The notes under the pieces: model-generated
Told to the model about the DNA's origin: nothing
Databases searched by the model: none
What the model saw: only the letters and a program-made list of their open reading frames with translations
DNA from: Roseofilum casamattae BLCC-M143
GTDB lineage: Bacteria; Cyanobacteriota; Cyanobacteriia; Cyanobacteriales; Desertifilaceae
Direction: 5' to 3'
Assembly: GCF_030068455.1 (NCBI RefSeq)
Contig: NZ_JAQOSQ010000001.1
Coordinates: forward strand, 372,001 to 436,000
Length of the DNA stretch: 64,000 nt
Translations under genes and position numbers: made by a program
Shown here: in pieces, positions 55,929 to 64,000 of the stretch
How the letters are laid out: each line of letters starts with the position of its first letter
Position numbering within the stretch: position 1 is the stretch's first letter

Positions 55929-57127
55929 TGCGTACTGTTGCTGAAATTAATGATAAGATTCGCCGCCATCAAGCGGTAGTAGTGACCCTGGAAGAACTCA
56001 AAGCCAGAGTTGCCGAACATGGGATTGCCGAAACAGCCAAAGAGGTTGACGCGATCGCTACCGGAACCTTTGAACCCATGGAATCTTCCGGCGCCATTAT
56101 TAACCTCGGTCAAACCGATCCGCCGATGAAAATTCGCCAATGCTGGATTGATGGAGTCCTGGCCTATTCCGGCTTTGGCGCAGTGGATTTATATCTGGGG
56201 GCGAGCCAGATGGCCGAACCGAGAGAAGGAGACCACCGCAGCGAACATTCAGCCCTTTCCAACAGCGATCGCGGCGGCGGCCATGTCATTGAAGATCTGA
56301 TCGCCGGGAAAGCCTTACCCATCCGGGCCCTCGGTCACGGTACGGACTGCTATCCCCGGCAATCTTTTGAAGCCAGCATCGATGGCCAGAGCATCAATCA
56401 ATTTTATCTGTATAACCCCCGCAACCTGTATCAAAACTTTATCGTCGGTGTCAATGGTGGCGATCGCCCGCTCTACACCTATCTCGGCCCCCTCCTCCCC
56501 CGTCTGGGCAATGCCATCTATGCCAACACTGGCGCCCTATCGCCCCTGCTGAATGACCCCGACTTAGAGTTAATTGGTATCGGCACTCGCATTTTTATCG
56601 GCGGTGCCATCGGTTACATTACCTGGGAAGGCACGCAACACTTTCCCCTACAAAAACGCCTCTCTAACCGCACTCCTATCGGCCCCGCAGCCACCTTAGC
56701 CTTAATCGGCGATGCCAAACAAATGAATCCGAAATGGGTACGGGGATGCTACTTCAAAAACTACGGCCCCTCCCTCATGCTCGGCGTTGGCATTCCTCTT
56801 CCCGTACTGAATGAAGAGGTCGTACAGCGTTGTGCTGTCAGCGATGAAGACATCGTGGCTCCTGTCGTCGATTTTTCCATTCCGCGACGCAACCGCCCCA
56901 CCTTTGGCTTAGTCAGCTACGCCCAACTGAAAACCGGTAAGATCGCCATTGATGGCAAACGCGTGCGCACCGCTCCTTTAGCCAGTATTTACCTTTCTCG
57001 CCAAGTGGCATTAGAGTTAAAACAGATGATAGAAAGTGGAGACTTTACGCTAACCGAACCCGTTGCCCCAATTTCCCGCGATCGCTCCTTCCTTCCCCAA
57101 GACAACCTCCGAGGTATGGATAGTTAA
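55928..57127 (+). CDS. DUF39 / homocysteine biosynthesis (HcyBio) protein
   Basis: This 399-residue protein matches the DUF39 family, implicated in archaea in making homocysteine from aspartate semialdehyde and sulfide. Recognisable parts are MRTVAEINDKIRRHQAVVVTLEELK, then PPMKIRQCWIDGVLAYSGFGAVDLYLGA and VRGCYFKNYGPSLMLGVGIPLPVLNEEV. The archaeal partner domains (CBS, ferredoxin) are absent. The start overlaps the previous small gene by one base. The role in this cyanobacterium is inferred only. Confidence 0.88.
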   Translation: MRTVAEINDKIRRHQAVVVTLEELKARVAEHGIAETAKEVDAIATGTFEPMESSGAIINLGQTDPPMKIRQCWIDGVLAYSGFGAVDLYLGASQMAEPREGDHRSEHSALSNSDRGGGHVIEDLIAGKALPIRALGHGTDCYPRQSFEASIDGQSINQFYLYNPRNLYQNFIVGVNGGDRPLYTYLGPLLPRLGNAIYANTGALSPLLNDPDLELIGIGTRIFIGGAIGYITWEGTQHFPLQKRLSNRTPIGPAATLALIGDAKQMNPKWVRGCYFKNYGPSLMLGVGIPLPVLNEEVVQRCAVSDEDIVAPVVDFSIPRRNRPTFGLVSYAQLKTGKIAIDGKRVRTAPLASIYLSRQVALELKQMIESGDFTLTEPVAPISRDRSFLPQDNLRGMDS

Positions 57128-57170
57128 CCGTCGGTAGGAATGTCACGAACTTACTATCTCCAGGTACTTT

Positions 57171-59465
57171 ATGAAATTTCCCTTCTTTGGTCGTCAGCAG
57201 CGATCGCCGAATCCCCCCATTTCCACCGCCGCTCAACCGGAAGGGCGTTCCCCGACGGCAGGTCTTCGACCATCGCGAAGCAGTGAAAGTAGTGGTCTGG
57301 GCACCTTTGGAGGCGTATACACTCCCTCAATTTTAACCATTTTGGGGGTGATCATGTATTTGCGCTTTGGCTGGGTGGTGGGCAGCGTTGGCTTAATCCC
57401 GACTTTAGCTATTGTTACTCTTTCCACTTCCATTACCTTCCTCACCGCCCTTTCCATTTCCGCGATCGCCACAGACCGAGTGGTACGGGCAGGTGGCGCC
57501 TACTATATGATCAGCCGCTCTCTGGGGATTGAAACTGGCGGTGCAGTGGGCATTCCTCTCTATTTCGCCCAAGCACTCTCCATTGCTCTCTACACTATTG
57601 GTTTTGCTGAAAGTATCGTGCAAACCTTTCCCATGCTCGATCAATTGTATGTGGGACTCATCACGACGGTTTTGGTTGGCGTGGTGGCTCTCACCTCGGC
57701 GAGCGTTGCGATTAAAGCTCAATATTTCATTATGGGAGCGATTCTGCTCTCCCTCATGTCCTTTGTTTGGGGCAATGGCGTTCCCGATACGACACCCATG
57801 GGCTGGACGGGGTCGCCACCGGCTGATGCTGCGCCATTTTGGACAGTCTTTGCGGTCTTTTTCCCCGCCGTAACCGGGATTATGTCTGGGGTGAGCCTTT
57901 CGGGAGATTTGAAGAACCCAGTCCGTTCGATTCCGGATGGAACTTTGGCGGCAGTGGCCACCGGATACGTGGTGTATATGGTGTTGCCGGTTATTTTGTC
58001 GGTGCGTTCGGATGCAGCTACTTTGCTCTCGGAGCCGTTAATTATGCAACAGATGGCTTGGTGGGGGCCGGCAATTTTGTTAGGAGTTTGGGGAGCGACG
58101 CTCTCGAGCGCCTTGGGTAGTATTTTGGGCGCTCCGCGAGTATTGCAAGCTCTGGCCCGAGATGGAGTGCTTCCAGAATGGTTGAGTTTTCTCGGCAGCG
58201 GGAGCGGACCGGAGGACGAACCGCGCATGGGTACAATTGTTACGTTAGGGGTGGCGATCGCGATCGTCTGTTTGGGCGAGTTGGATCTCATCGCTCCCGT
58301 GCTCACCATGTTTTTCCTCACCACGTATCTGGTATTGAATATGGCAGCGGGGATTGAAGGGTTTCTGCAAAGTCCGTCCTATCGACCGGCATTCCGCGTG
58401 CCCTGGTATCTTTCGATTCTTGGCGCCATCGGATGTTTGGCGGTCATGTTTCTCATCGATGCCGTTGCTACCGTCATCGCTGCCGCCATCGTTCTGGCTA
58501 TCTTTATTTGGTTGCAACGGCGAGAGATGGAAGCTACCTGGGGAGATGCGCGGCGCGGGATTTGGATGGCGATTTTGCGACAAGGACTGGTGCAACTGGA
58601 TCATGCGGAAGATCCGAAAAACTGGCGACCTCATATCTTGGTACTTTCTGGAACTCCTCGCAAGCGCTGGCCGTTGATCGAACTGGCAGACGCGCTCACT
58701 CACAATCGCGGATTGATTACGATTTCGACGGTGCTCCCCCAAGGGGCGCGAAATTTGTCACAACAAGCCGAACTAGAACTCACCATTCGCGAATATGTGG
58801 AGAAACGAGGCGTGCAAGCCTTGGTGCGCGTCATTACGGCTCCCGACCCGTTTGAGGGGGCGGTACGCTTGGTGGAAACCTATGGCTTGGGGCCCTTGGT
58901 GCCGAATACGATTGTACTGGGAGATAGCGAATCGATGGAACGGCGCGATCGCTATTGTCAGATGATTTGCCAGTTGCATAGTGCCAAACGCAGTGTCATT
59001 GTTCTGCGCGAGAACCCAGAACGAGGTTTTGGACGCAGGCGGCGGATTGATGTGTGGTGGCGCGGAATGCAAGCTAATGGTGGATTAATGCTGTTGCTGG
59101 CGTATTTGTTGCGCACGGATATAGGGTGGCATGATGCCGAGATTTTCGTGAAGATTATCGTGAATAATGAAACGGCAGTCGAGTCAGCTCGTGCCAGTTT
59201 GGAACAATTTCTCGGTCAACTGCGTATTGGCGCGATCGCTCAGGTGATTATTTCTAACGGTCGCCTATTTGAAGAAATCTTACATGAAAGTTCCGAAAAT
59301 GCGGATTTGATTTTCTTGGGATTAGCCAAACCCGATCTGATTCCTCCCAATCAATACACCCAATATTATGAGAATTTACACGATAAAACAGCTAATCTTC
59401 CGACCATTGTTTACGTGTTAGCCGCACCGGATTTTGCCTTTGAGGAAGTGCTCGCCGAGAATTAA
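57171..59465 (+). CDS. Na-K-Cl-cotransporter-like (cation-chloride / APC superfamily) protein
   Basis: This 764-residue permease has about twelve hydrophobic segments (from 45 to about 450) and a C-terminal cytosolic domain (about 470-760). The permease start FGGVYTPSILTILGVIMYLRFGWVVG is the classic cation-chloride cotransporter signature region, followed by VRAGGAYYMISRSLGIETGGAVG. The C-terminal domain has the RPHILVLSG element seen in CCC regulators. It probably moves Cl- with Na+ or K+, or amino acids as in other APC members. The start is ATG at 57171, 44 bp after the DUF39 gene. Confidence 0.88.
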   Translation: MKFPFFGRQQRSPNPPISTAAQPEGRSPTAGLRPSRSSESSGLGTFGGVYTPSILTILGVIMYLRFGWVVGSVGLIPTLAIVTLSTSITFLTALSISAIATDRVVRAGGAYYMISRSLGIETGGAVGIPLYFAQALSIALYTIGFAESIVQTFPMLDQLYVGLITTVLVGVVALTSASVAIKAQYFIMGAILLSLMSFVWGNGVPDTTPMGWTGSPPADAAPFWTVFAVFFPAVTGIMSGVSLSGDLKNPVRSIPDGTLAAVATGYVVYMVLPVILSVRSDAATLLSEPLIMQQMAWWGPAILLGVWGATLSSALGSILGAPRVLQALARDGVLPEWLSFLGSGSGPEDEPRMGTIVTLGVAIAIVCLGELDLIAPVLTMFFLTTYLVLNMAAGIEGFLQSPSYRPAFRVPWYLSILGAIGCLAVMFLIDAVATVIAAAIVLAIFIWLQRREMEATWGDARRGIWMAILRQGLVQLDHAEDPKNWRPHILVLSGTPRKRWPLIELADALTHNRGLITISTVLPQGARNLSQQAELELTIREYVEKRGVQALVRVITAPDPFEGAVRLVETYGLGPLVPNTIVLGDSESMERRDRYCQMICQLHSAKRSVIVLRENPERGFGRRRRIDVWWRGMQANGGLMLLLAYLLRTDIGWHDAEIFVKIIVNNETAVESARASLEQFLGQLRIGAIAQVIISNGRLFEEILHESSENADLIFLGLAKPDLIPPNQYTQYYENLHDKTANLPTIVYVLAAPDFAFEEVLAEN

Positions 59466-59489
59466 TCCGATTTCTCTTGGCACTTCTCT

Positions 59490-60899
59490 TTAATTCTCAT
59501 CGTTCTCTGTCGTACTCTGCAACGGTAACGTAATAGTAAATACCGATCCGCCATCGGTTACAGAGCGACAGGAGAGATTTCCTCCATGTTTGTCTTCCAC
59601 AATTTTCCGACTAATGGATAACCCTAAACCCGTACCGCGTCCTGCTTCTTTGGTCGTGTATAAATGCTCGAATATTTTCTGAAGAATGTCTTCCGGAATG
59701 CCATTTCCATTATCTTCAATGGCGATAATTGCTTCGGTTTTTGAGGCAGAGAGTTCGGTGTGAATGGTAATTTGGTTGGGATTGCTTTTGATCTCTGAAA
59801 AAGTCAATCCTTGATTAGAGTCTTCAAGGGCGTCAATGGCATTGGCCAGCAGATTCATAAAGACTTGATTCAGTTGACCCGGATAGCACTTAATGTCGGG
59901 CAGATTGCCATAGAGTTTGCTCACGAGGATTTCCGGTCGTCGTTCGTTAGCTTTCAGGCGATGCTTTAGAATCAGTAGGGTACTGTCGATCCCTTCATGA
60001 ATATCAACGCTGACTTTGGTTGGAGTATCGGCGCGAGAAAAAATTCTTAGAGATTGACTGATATTGCGAATGCGATCGGTTCCTTCGCGCATGGAAGAGA
60101 TCAGATCGGGTAAATCTTGGAGGATATAATCGAGTTCTATATCTTCATAATGATCGACAATTTCTGGGTTGGGATTGGGATAATACTGTTGATAAAGTTT
60201 GATATGTTCTATAGTATCTTGAATATATTGCTCCGCATGGCTGAGGTTTCCGACAATAAATCCAACGGGATTGTTTATTTCATGGGCAACTCCAGCAACA
60301 AGCTGCCCCAAAGCAAACATTTTTTCATTTTGCACGAGCTGCAATTGAGTATCTTGCAGGTCTTTCATTGCCTGTTGCAGTTTTTCCGTTCTTTCTAGCA
60401 CTCGTTTTTCTAATTCTTCATTAAACGCTTGCAAGGCCAGCTCGGCACGTTCTCGTTCGGCAATTTCTTGTTTCAGAGATTGATTTTGATCGGCTAATTG
60501 TTTGGCCATTTTCCGTAATTTTAGATGCAATCTAACTCGAGCTAAAACTTCATCTTGAGCAAAGGGTTTGGTAATATAATCGACGGCACCGAGTTCTAAT
60601 CCTTTCACTTTATCAACTGTATCGGAAAGAGCTGTCATGAAAATTATAGGGATTGCTTCGGTATTGGGATCTGCTTTGAGGTGGCGACAGGTTTCAAAAC
60701 CATCGATTCCTGGCATCATTACATCTAACAAGATTAGATCGGGACGAGCATAGTTGACTTTATCGATCGCGCTTTGACCGTCTCGGGCTACCCTGACCTC
60801 AAATCCAGATTCATCTAAAAAATCCGAGAGAACCGCTAAATTATTGGGGTTATCATCGACAATCAAAATAATATCCGACTCTTGTTCGCTAGCATTCAT
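59490..60899 (-). CDS. Response-regulator/histidine kinase (REC-HisKA-HATPase)
   Basis: The 469 residues begin with a REC domain (about 8-125): the acidic pair Asp15-Asp16, phospho-acceptor Asp59 in LILLDVMMPG, and the Lys in YITKPF. A coiled coil follows (about 135-195), then HisKA with VAGVAHEINNPVGF and the HATPase domain with NLLANAIDALED, ENGNGIPE-like (EDNGNGIP) and GRGTGLGLSISRKIVEDKHGG. The order REC-kinase is typical of cyanobacterial input-controlled kinases. The next gene upstream, 40 bp away, is another kinase, so the two may form a phosphorelay. Confidence 0.93.
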   Translation of the reverse strand: MNASEQESDIILIVDDNPNNLAVLSDFLDESGFEVRVARDGQSAIDKVNYARPDLILLDVMMPGIDGFETCRHLKADPNTEAIPIIFMTALSDTVDKVKGLELGAVDYITKPFAQDEVLARVRLHLKLRKMAKQLADQNQSLKQEIAERERAELALQAFNEELEKRVLERTEKLQQAMKDLQDTQLQLVQNEKMFALGQLVAGVAHEINNPVGFIVGNLSHAEQYIQDTIEHIKLYQQYYPNPNPEIVDHYEDIELDYILQDLPDLISSMREGTDRIRNISQSLRIFSRADTPTKVSVDIHEGIDSTLLILKHRLKANERRPEILVSKLYGNLPDIKCYPGQLNQVFMNLLANAIDALEDSNQGLTFSEIKSNPNQITIHTELSASKTEAIIAIEDNGNGIPEDILQKIFEHLYTTKEAGRGTGLGLSISRKIVEDKHGGNLSCRSVTDGGSVFTITLPLQSTTENDEN

Positions 60900-60939
60900 T
60901 GGGTCTTTCCTATCCAGTTATTAATTATATGATAAGTTT

Positions 60940-63711
60940 TTAAGTTAATTCGCTATCTTTAGCATAAGATTCAATGAGTTGTATTAATCCTTGTTCGTCA
61001 AAGGTTTTTACTAATTGTTTAACGCGATCGCAAAACTCCTGCAATTCCGGTCGTTCTTGTTCTAGATCGGCGACTCTTTTTTTGACTTTACGCAAGTTTC
61101 CTTCTAAAGCAAACTGATGTAAAACCGATAAAATCTCTCCATCAGGAGCGAGAATTTCCGAGCTTGCCTCTCGTTGCACTGTCGATGATTCGATCGCTTC
61201 TATATCTTCCAATTCTGGCTGTACAACCCACTCTATATTTAAGAATTTTCCGATGGTTTCGAGGAGCAATTCCGTATTTAATGGCTTGGGCAAAAAGGCA
61301 TTCGCTCCTGCTTCTCGAGCGAGATCGCGATCGCTCTCGAGTACGTGAGCGGATGAAACAATAATTGCCAAGTTTTGGTAAAGATCGTCGGATCTCACTC
61401 GTTCAATTAAGCCAATACCATCGAGTACCGGCATGTGCAAATCGGTAATCATCAAATCTGCTCCAAACTCCGACAGCCGTTCTAATGCTTCGTACCCGTT
61501 ATCTGCCGTCGCTACTGTAAAGCCAATGGGTTCGAGTAGATCGGCAATCATCAATTGATTTTGTTCGCGATCGTCCACCACCATAATTTTTGCTGTTTCC
61601 TTTCCAGTAAATCCAATAACTTTTCTAATATCAATTAATGTTGAACTGTCCTGGCATTGTAGCACTTCTGACACATCTAGGTCTAGGAAAAACGAACTAC
61701 CTTCCCCCGGTATACTCTCTAGCTTAATGGAGCTACCCATCATCGAGACTATTTTTTGACTAATAGCTAAGCCGAGTCCCGTACCTGCCGATTGTTGTCG
61801 GCGGTCTCCGGCTTGTTCAAATGGCAGAAAAATAGAGTCCTGTTGTTCTGGAGGAATACCAATACCGGTATCATTAATTTGAAAGCGAATCTGGTGAATG
61901 GAGCGATCGCTAGCGTCGCTGTTTTCCAGAGATATAATCTGAAATGAAACGCCGCCACGTTCGGTAAACTTAATCGCATTTCCCAGTAAATTCAGCAAGA
62001 CTTGTCGCAATCTTTTCTCGTCGGCAACGATCCATTCAGGCACTTGAGGATCGAGAGAGTAATTAAATTCGATATTTTTCTGAATGGCGCGTACGCGACA
62101 AATTTCAGCAACCCCTTGTAATAAGGCGCGTAAGTTAATTTCGTGCGGGTTTAAATCGAGTTTTCTGGCTTCGATCTTTGCGAGATCGAGAATATCGTTA
62201 ATTAAGGTGAGCAAATGAGTCGCGCATTCATGAATAATGTTAATTCCATTTTGTTCTTTCTCTGCTAGGTTTGAGGAACGCTGCAAGATTTGCGTATATC
62301 CTAAAATTCCATTGAGTGGGGTGCGGAGTTCGTGGCTCATATTTGCCAGAAATTCACTTTTAGCTGAGTTGGCAGAATCGGCGGCTTCTTTGGCTTCTTT
62401 GAGTTCAAACGTGCGCAGGGCGACTCGAATTTCTAGCTCTTCATAGGATTGGCGGAAGCGAGCTGCCATTGTATTAAAAGAATCAGCAAGAATCTCCAAT
62501 TCGCGAATGTGCGGAAATCGAGTGGTTTGAGTCGGAAGAACGCGCTCTAAATCTCCGGTAGAAATTCCTTGTAATGCTTCAATGACATTGAGGATGGGTT
62601 TGGAAATCCAGCGGGAGCTGACTAATGCGAAACTGCCGGCAACGATCGAGGCGATAAAACAGAATAAAATCGTGTTGCGAATATTGTCGTGACTGAATTC
62701 GAGAAAGTCGATATCGGGAATAATGACGGCGATCGCCCATTGAAGATCGCGATCGCCATCTGCTACCGTCATGGGAGTTATGCTGACCCAATAGTTTTGG
62801 TGCTTGAAGAGAACATCGAGTTGATGATTGCCATCGATCGCATTCCAGTCACCCACAGCGGACTCAACCTGTCGCGCGATCGTTCTCAGCAGCGCATGAG
62901 AGCTGCGATTAACTGGAGTTAATGGCGAGTCGGGTTCCGGAATCGAACTGGCGATCGCGTATCCTTGGCCATCGATAATAAATGCTTGTCCCGATTCTCC
63001 AATGTCTAAACCTTGCAGAAACTGACTCATCTCGGACAGCTCAATGGTGCTGTGTAGGACGCCGAACAACCGGTTTTGACTGTCATATAACGGGTGGCTC
63101 GCCGTCAGTTGTAACGGGCCATTTCCCTGCAGTTCTCGACTCCAAACCGGTATTTTTTCTGCCGTTGCTTGTCGATACCCAGACTGTTTGCGAATGTCGA
63201 ACCCCGATTGTTTAATAGTCTCAGTGGTTAGATTTCCCAGGGGATCGAGAATATTAATAATTAATTGGTCGGGGCGATTGGGATGGGTGACTAACCATCG
63301 TAATGAGCCATCGTCTCGGTCTCGAGCAATCCCGTAATAATTTCCGGTTGAGGCGACCCATCCAAGGTTTGCAATACGGGGAAAGAGTTGAATTTGCTGC
63401 CATAAATATCCTCGTGTTGCTGAGGGATTATTGGGATTAATCTGACCGCTAGCGATCGCTCTGGCATTGAGCTGATTAATTAAATCTGTAGCGCTGAGAT
63501 AGCTCTGGAGGCGATCGTCAATCCGAGCCGTTAACTCGCTTCCTAATTTGGCTCTGACGCTGGTGATTGCGCTCTGTCCGTTTTGTAAAGAGAACCAACC
63601 CGTTAAACCCACAGCAGCAAACATCTGTACCAGAAATGGAACGATCGGAATCCAACCAAGGGGGAGTTGTCTGGGTTCGGCGGATACAGGCGATTTAAGT
63701 TTCCCTGGCAT
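60940..63711 (-). CDS. Hybrid histidine kinase (Cache-HAMP-HisKA-HATPase-REC)
   Basis: This 923-residue membrane sensor has an N-terminal membrane helix (about 18-42), an extracytoplasmic dCache-like domain (about 45-340) and a second helix (about 345-370). Then come a HAMP domain, HisKA with [21 protein letters not shown], HATPase ([33 protein letters not shown]) and a C-terminal REC domain ([16 protein letters not shown]). A 110-residue helical tail after REC ([15 protein letters not shown] to the end) is common in cyanobacterial hybrid kinases. It would pass phosphate to the REC-kinase gene that follows. The signal is unknown. Confidence 0.93.
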   Translation of the reverse strand: MPGKLKSPVSAEPRQLPLGWIPIVPFLVQMFAAVGLTGWFSLQNGQSAITSVRAKLGSELTARIDDRLQSYLSATDLINQLNARAIASGQINPNNPSATRGYLWQQIQLFPRIANLGWVASTGNYYGIARDRDDGSLRWLVTHPNRPDQLIINILDPLGNLTTETIKQSGFDIRKQSGYRQATAEKIPVWSRELQGNGPLQLTASHPLYDSQNRLFGVLHSTIELSEMSQFLQGLDIGESGQAFIIDGQGYAIASSIPEPDSPLTPVNRSSHALLRTIARQVESAVGDWNAIDGNHQLDVLFKHQNYWVSITPMTVADGDRDLQWAIAVIIPDIDFLEFSHDNIRNTILFCFIASIVAGSFALVSSRWISKPILNVIEALQGISTGDLERVLPTQTTRFPHIRELEILADSFNTMAARFRQSYEELEIRVALRTFELKEAKEAADSANSAKSEFLANMSHELRTPLNGILGYTQILQRSSNLAEKEQNGINIIHECATHLLTLINDILDLAKIEARKLDLNPHEINLRALLQGVAEICRVRAIQKNIEFNYSLDPQVPEWIVADEKRLRQVLLNLLGNAIKFTERGGVSFQIISLENSDASDRSIHQIRFQINDTGIGIPPEQQDSIFLPFEQAGDRRQQSAGTGLGLAISQKIVSMMGSSIKLESIPGEGSSFFLDLDVSEVLQCQDSSTLIDIRKVIGFTGKETAKIMVVDDREQNQLMIADLLEPIGFTVATADNGYEALERLSEFGADLMITDLHMPVLDGIGLIERVRSDDLYQNLAIIVSSAHVLESDRDLAREAGANAFLPKPLNTELLLETIGKFLNIEWVVQPELEDIEAIESSTVQREASSEILAPDGEILSVLHQFALEGNLRKVKKRVADLEQERPELQEFCDRVKQLVKTFDEQGLIQLIESYAKDSELT

Positions 63712-63925
63712 GAAAGGCGTTGAAGAGAGGAGAAAACAATAGATGCCATTGTAGTCGATTGGCGATCGGCTTTATTACAGTCTGAGTGAAAGACAATTAA
63801 ATTTACATGCATCATTTTTTCTCTAGAATAAGGGAAAAGAGGGAGGAAGAAGTGTTCGAGGCGAACAATATCAGAGTTAAGGTGAATGTTTCCTCCCAGA
63901 GACCATCCCAACATGGCTGATTCCC

Positions 63926-64000
63926 TTACGAATTGGATTGGTTGCGAGTTTTCCAAGCCCACTCGAGTAATTTGTTCCACCGTTTTTGCAGTTGTTTGGG
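63926..64000 (-). CDS. Partial CDS at the window edge (C-terminal 24 residues)
   Basis: The minus strand from the window edge reads PKQLQKRWNKLLEWAWKTRN and then QSNS before a TAA at 63926-63928. The composition is that of a natural helical, basic C-terminus. The rest lies beyond the window, so no family can be named. Confidence 0.35.
   Translation of the reverse strand, partial: PKQLQKRWNKLLEWAWKTRNQSNS

Noticed and set aside
57719-58324. 201-codon minus-strand frame inside the transporter gene
   Set aside because: It is antisense to a gene with clear transporter signatures and has no motif of its own.

Overview
The window is chromosomal DNA from a cyanobacterium. The palindrome GCGATCGC (HIP1) and its core GCGATC recur throughout, inside and outside genes. 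Many genes are of cyanobacterial type: an EGY-type site-2 protease, an NADH-dehydrogenase-like/SelD fusion, an HpsJ-like protein, a DevA-like ATPase fused to GAF, a urea ABC transporter, and several sensor proteins with GAF or REC domains. I cannot name the species. No rRNA or tRNA gene was recognised.

Layout. 1-8.8 kb: the end of a DevA-like ATPase-GAF gene, a cyclic-nucleotide-binding CPBP membrane protein, a site-2 protease, typA, an NDP-sugar epimerase and a SPINDLY-like glycosyltransferase. 9.0-16.7 kb: a lasso-peptide gene cluster. It holds a 48-residue precursor (8982-9128), an asparagine-synthetase-like cyclase, an unknown 165-residue protein, a split B2 protease and B1 leader-binding protein, an HPr-kinase-like enzyme, a divergent ABC exporter and a nucleotidyltransferase-like protein. 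The predicted core is GGPFQPNAESGACQPVPS, with a Gly1-Glu9 ring and a C-terminal Ser that the kinase could phosphorylate. 16.8-24.1 kb: a YqeY protein, a Ser/Thr kinase, an SGNH protein and class I ribonucleotide reductase (nrdA, nrdB). 24.1-24.5 kb: a repeat cluster with two tandem MITE-like elements. 24.5-28.6 kb: a PfkB sugar kinase (adenosine kinase type), L25, purA and a hydrolase. 28.7-32.1 kb: a urea transporter operon (urtC-urtD-urtE) with a DUF433/DUF5615 toxin-antitoxin pair between urtD and urtE, and with urtA and urtB not adjacent. 32.2-36.8 kb: a universal stress protein, a SulP transporter, a GST and an orphan DndB-family protein with 21-bp-spaced repeats upstream. 37-48 kb: a dihydroorotase homologue lacking metal-ligand motifs, a double histidine-phosphatase, an FAD oxidoreductase, a GAF-like sensor, a TPR protein and an aminotransferase. 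49.2-51.0 kb: a CRISPR array of 21 repeats with no cas genes in the window. 51-64 kb: a SelD fusion with a degenerate kinase domain, an adenylate cyclase, an HpsJ-like protein, a DUF39 protein, a cation-chloride cotransporter-like protein and two histidine kinases.

The strongest candidate for a new system is the lasso-peptide cluster. Its kinase, nucleotidyltransferase, unknown 165-residue protein and adjacent glycosyltransferase/epimerase genes suggest a modified product. The other unusual items are the toxin-antitoxin pair inside the urt operon, the degenerate SelD and dihydroorotase enzymes, the regularly spaced repeats before the dndB-like gene, and several families of hairpin repeats placed at gene starts or ends.
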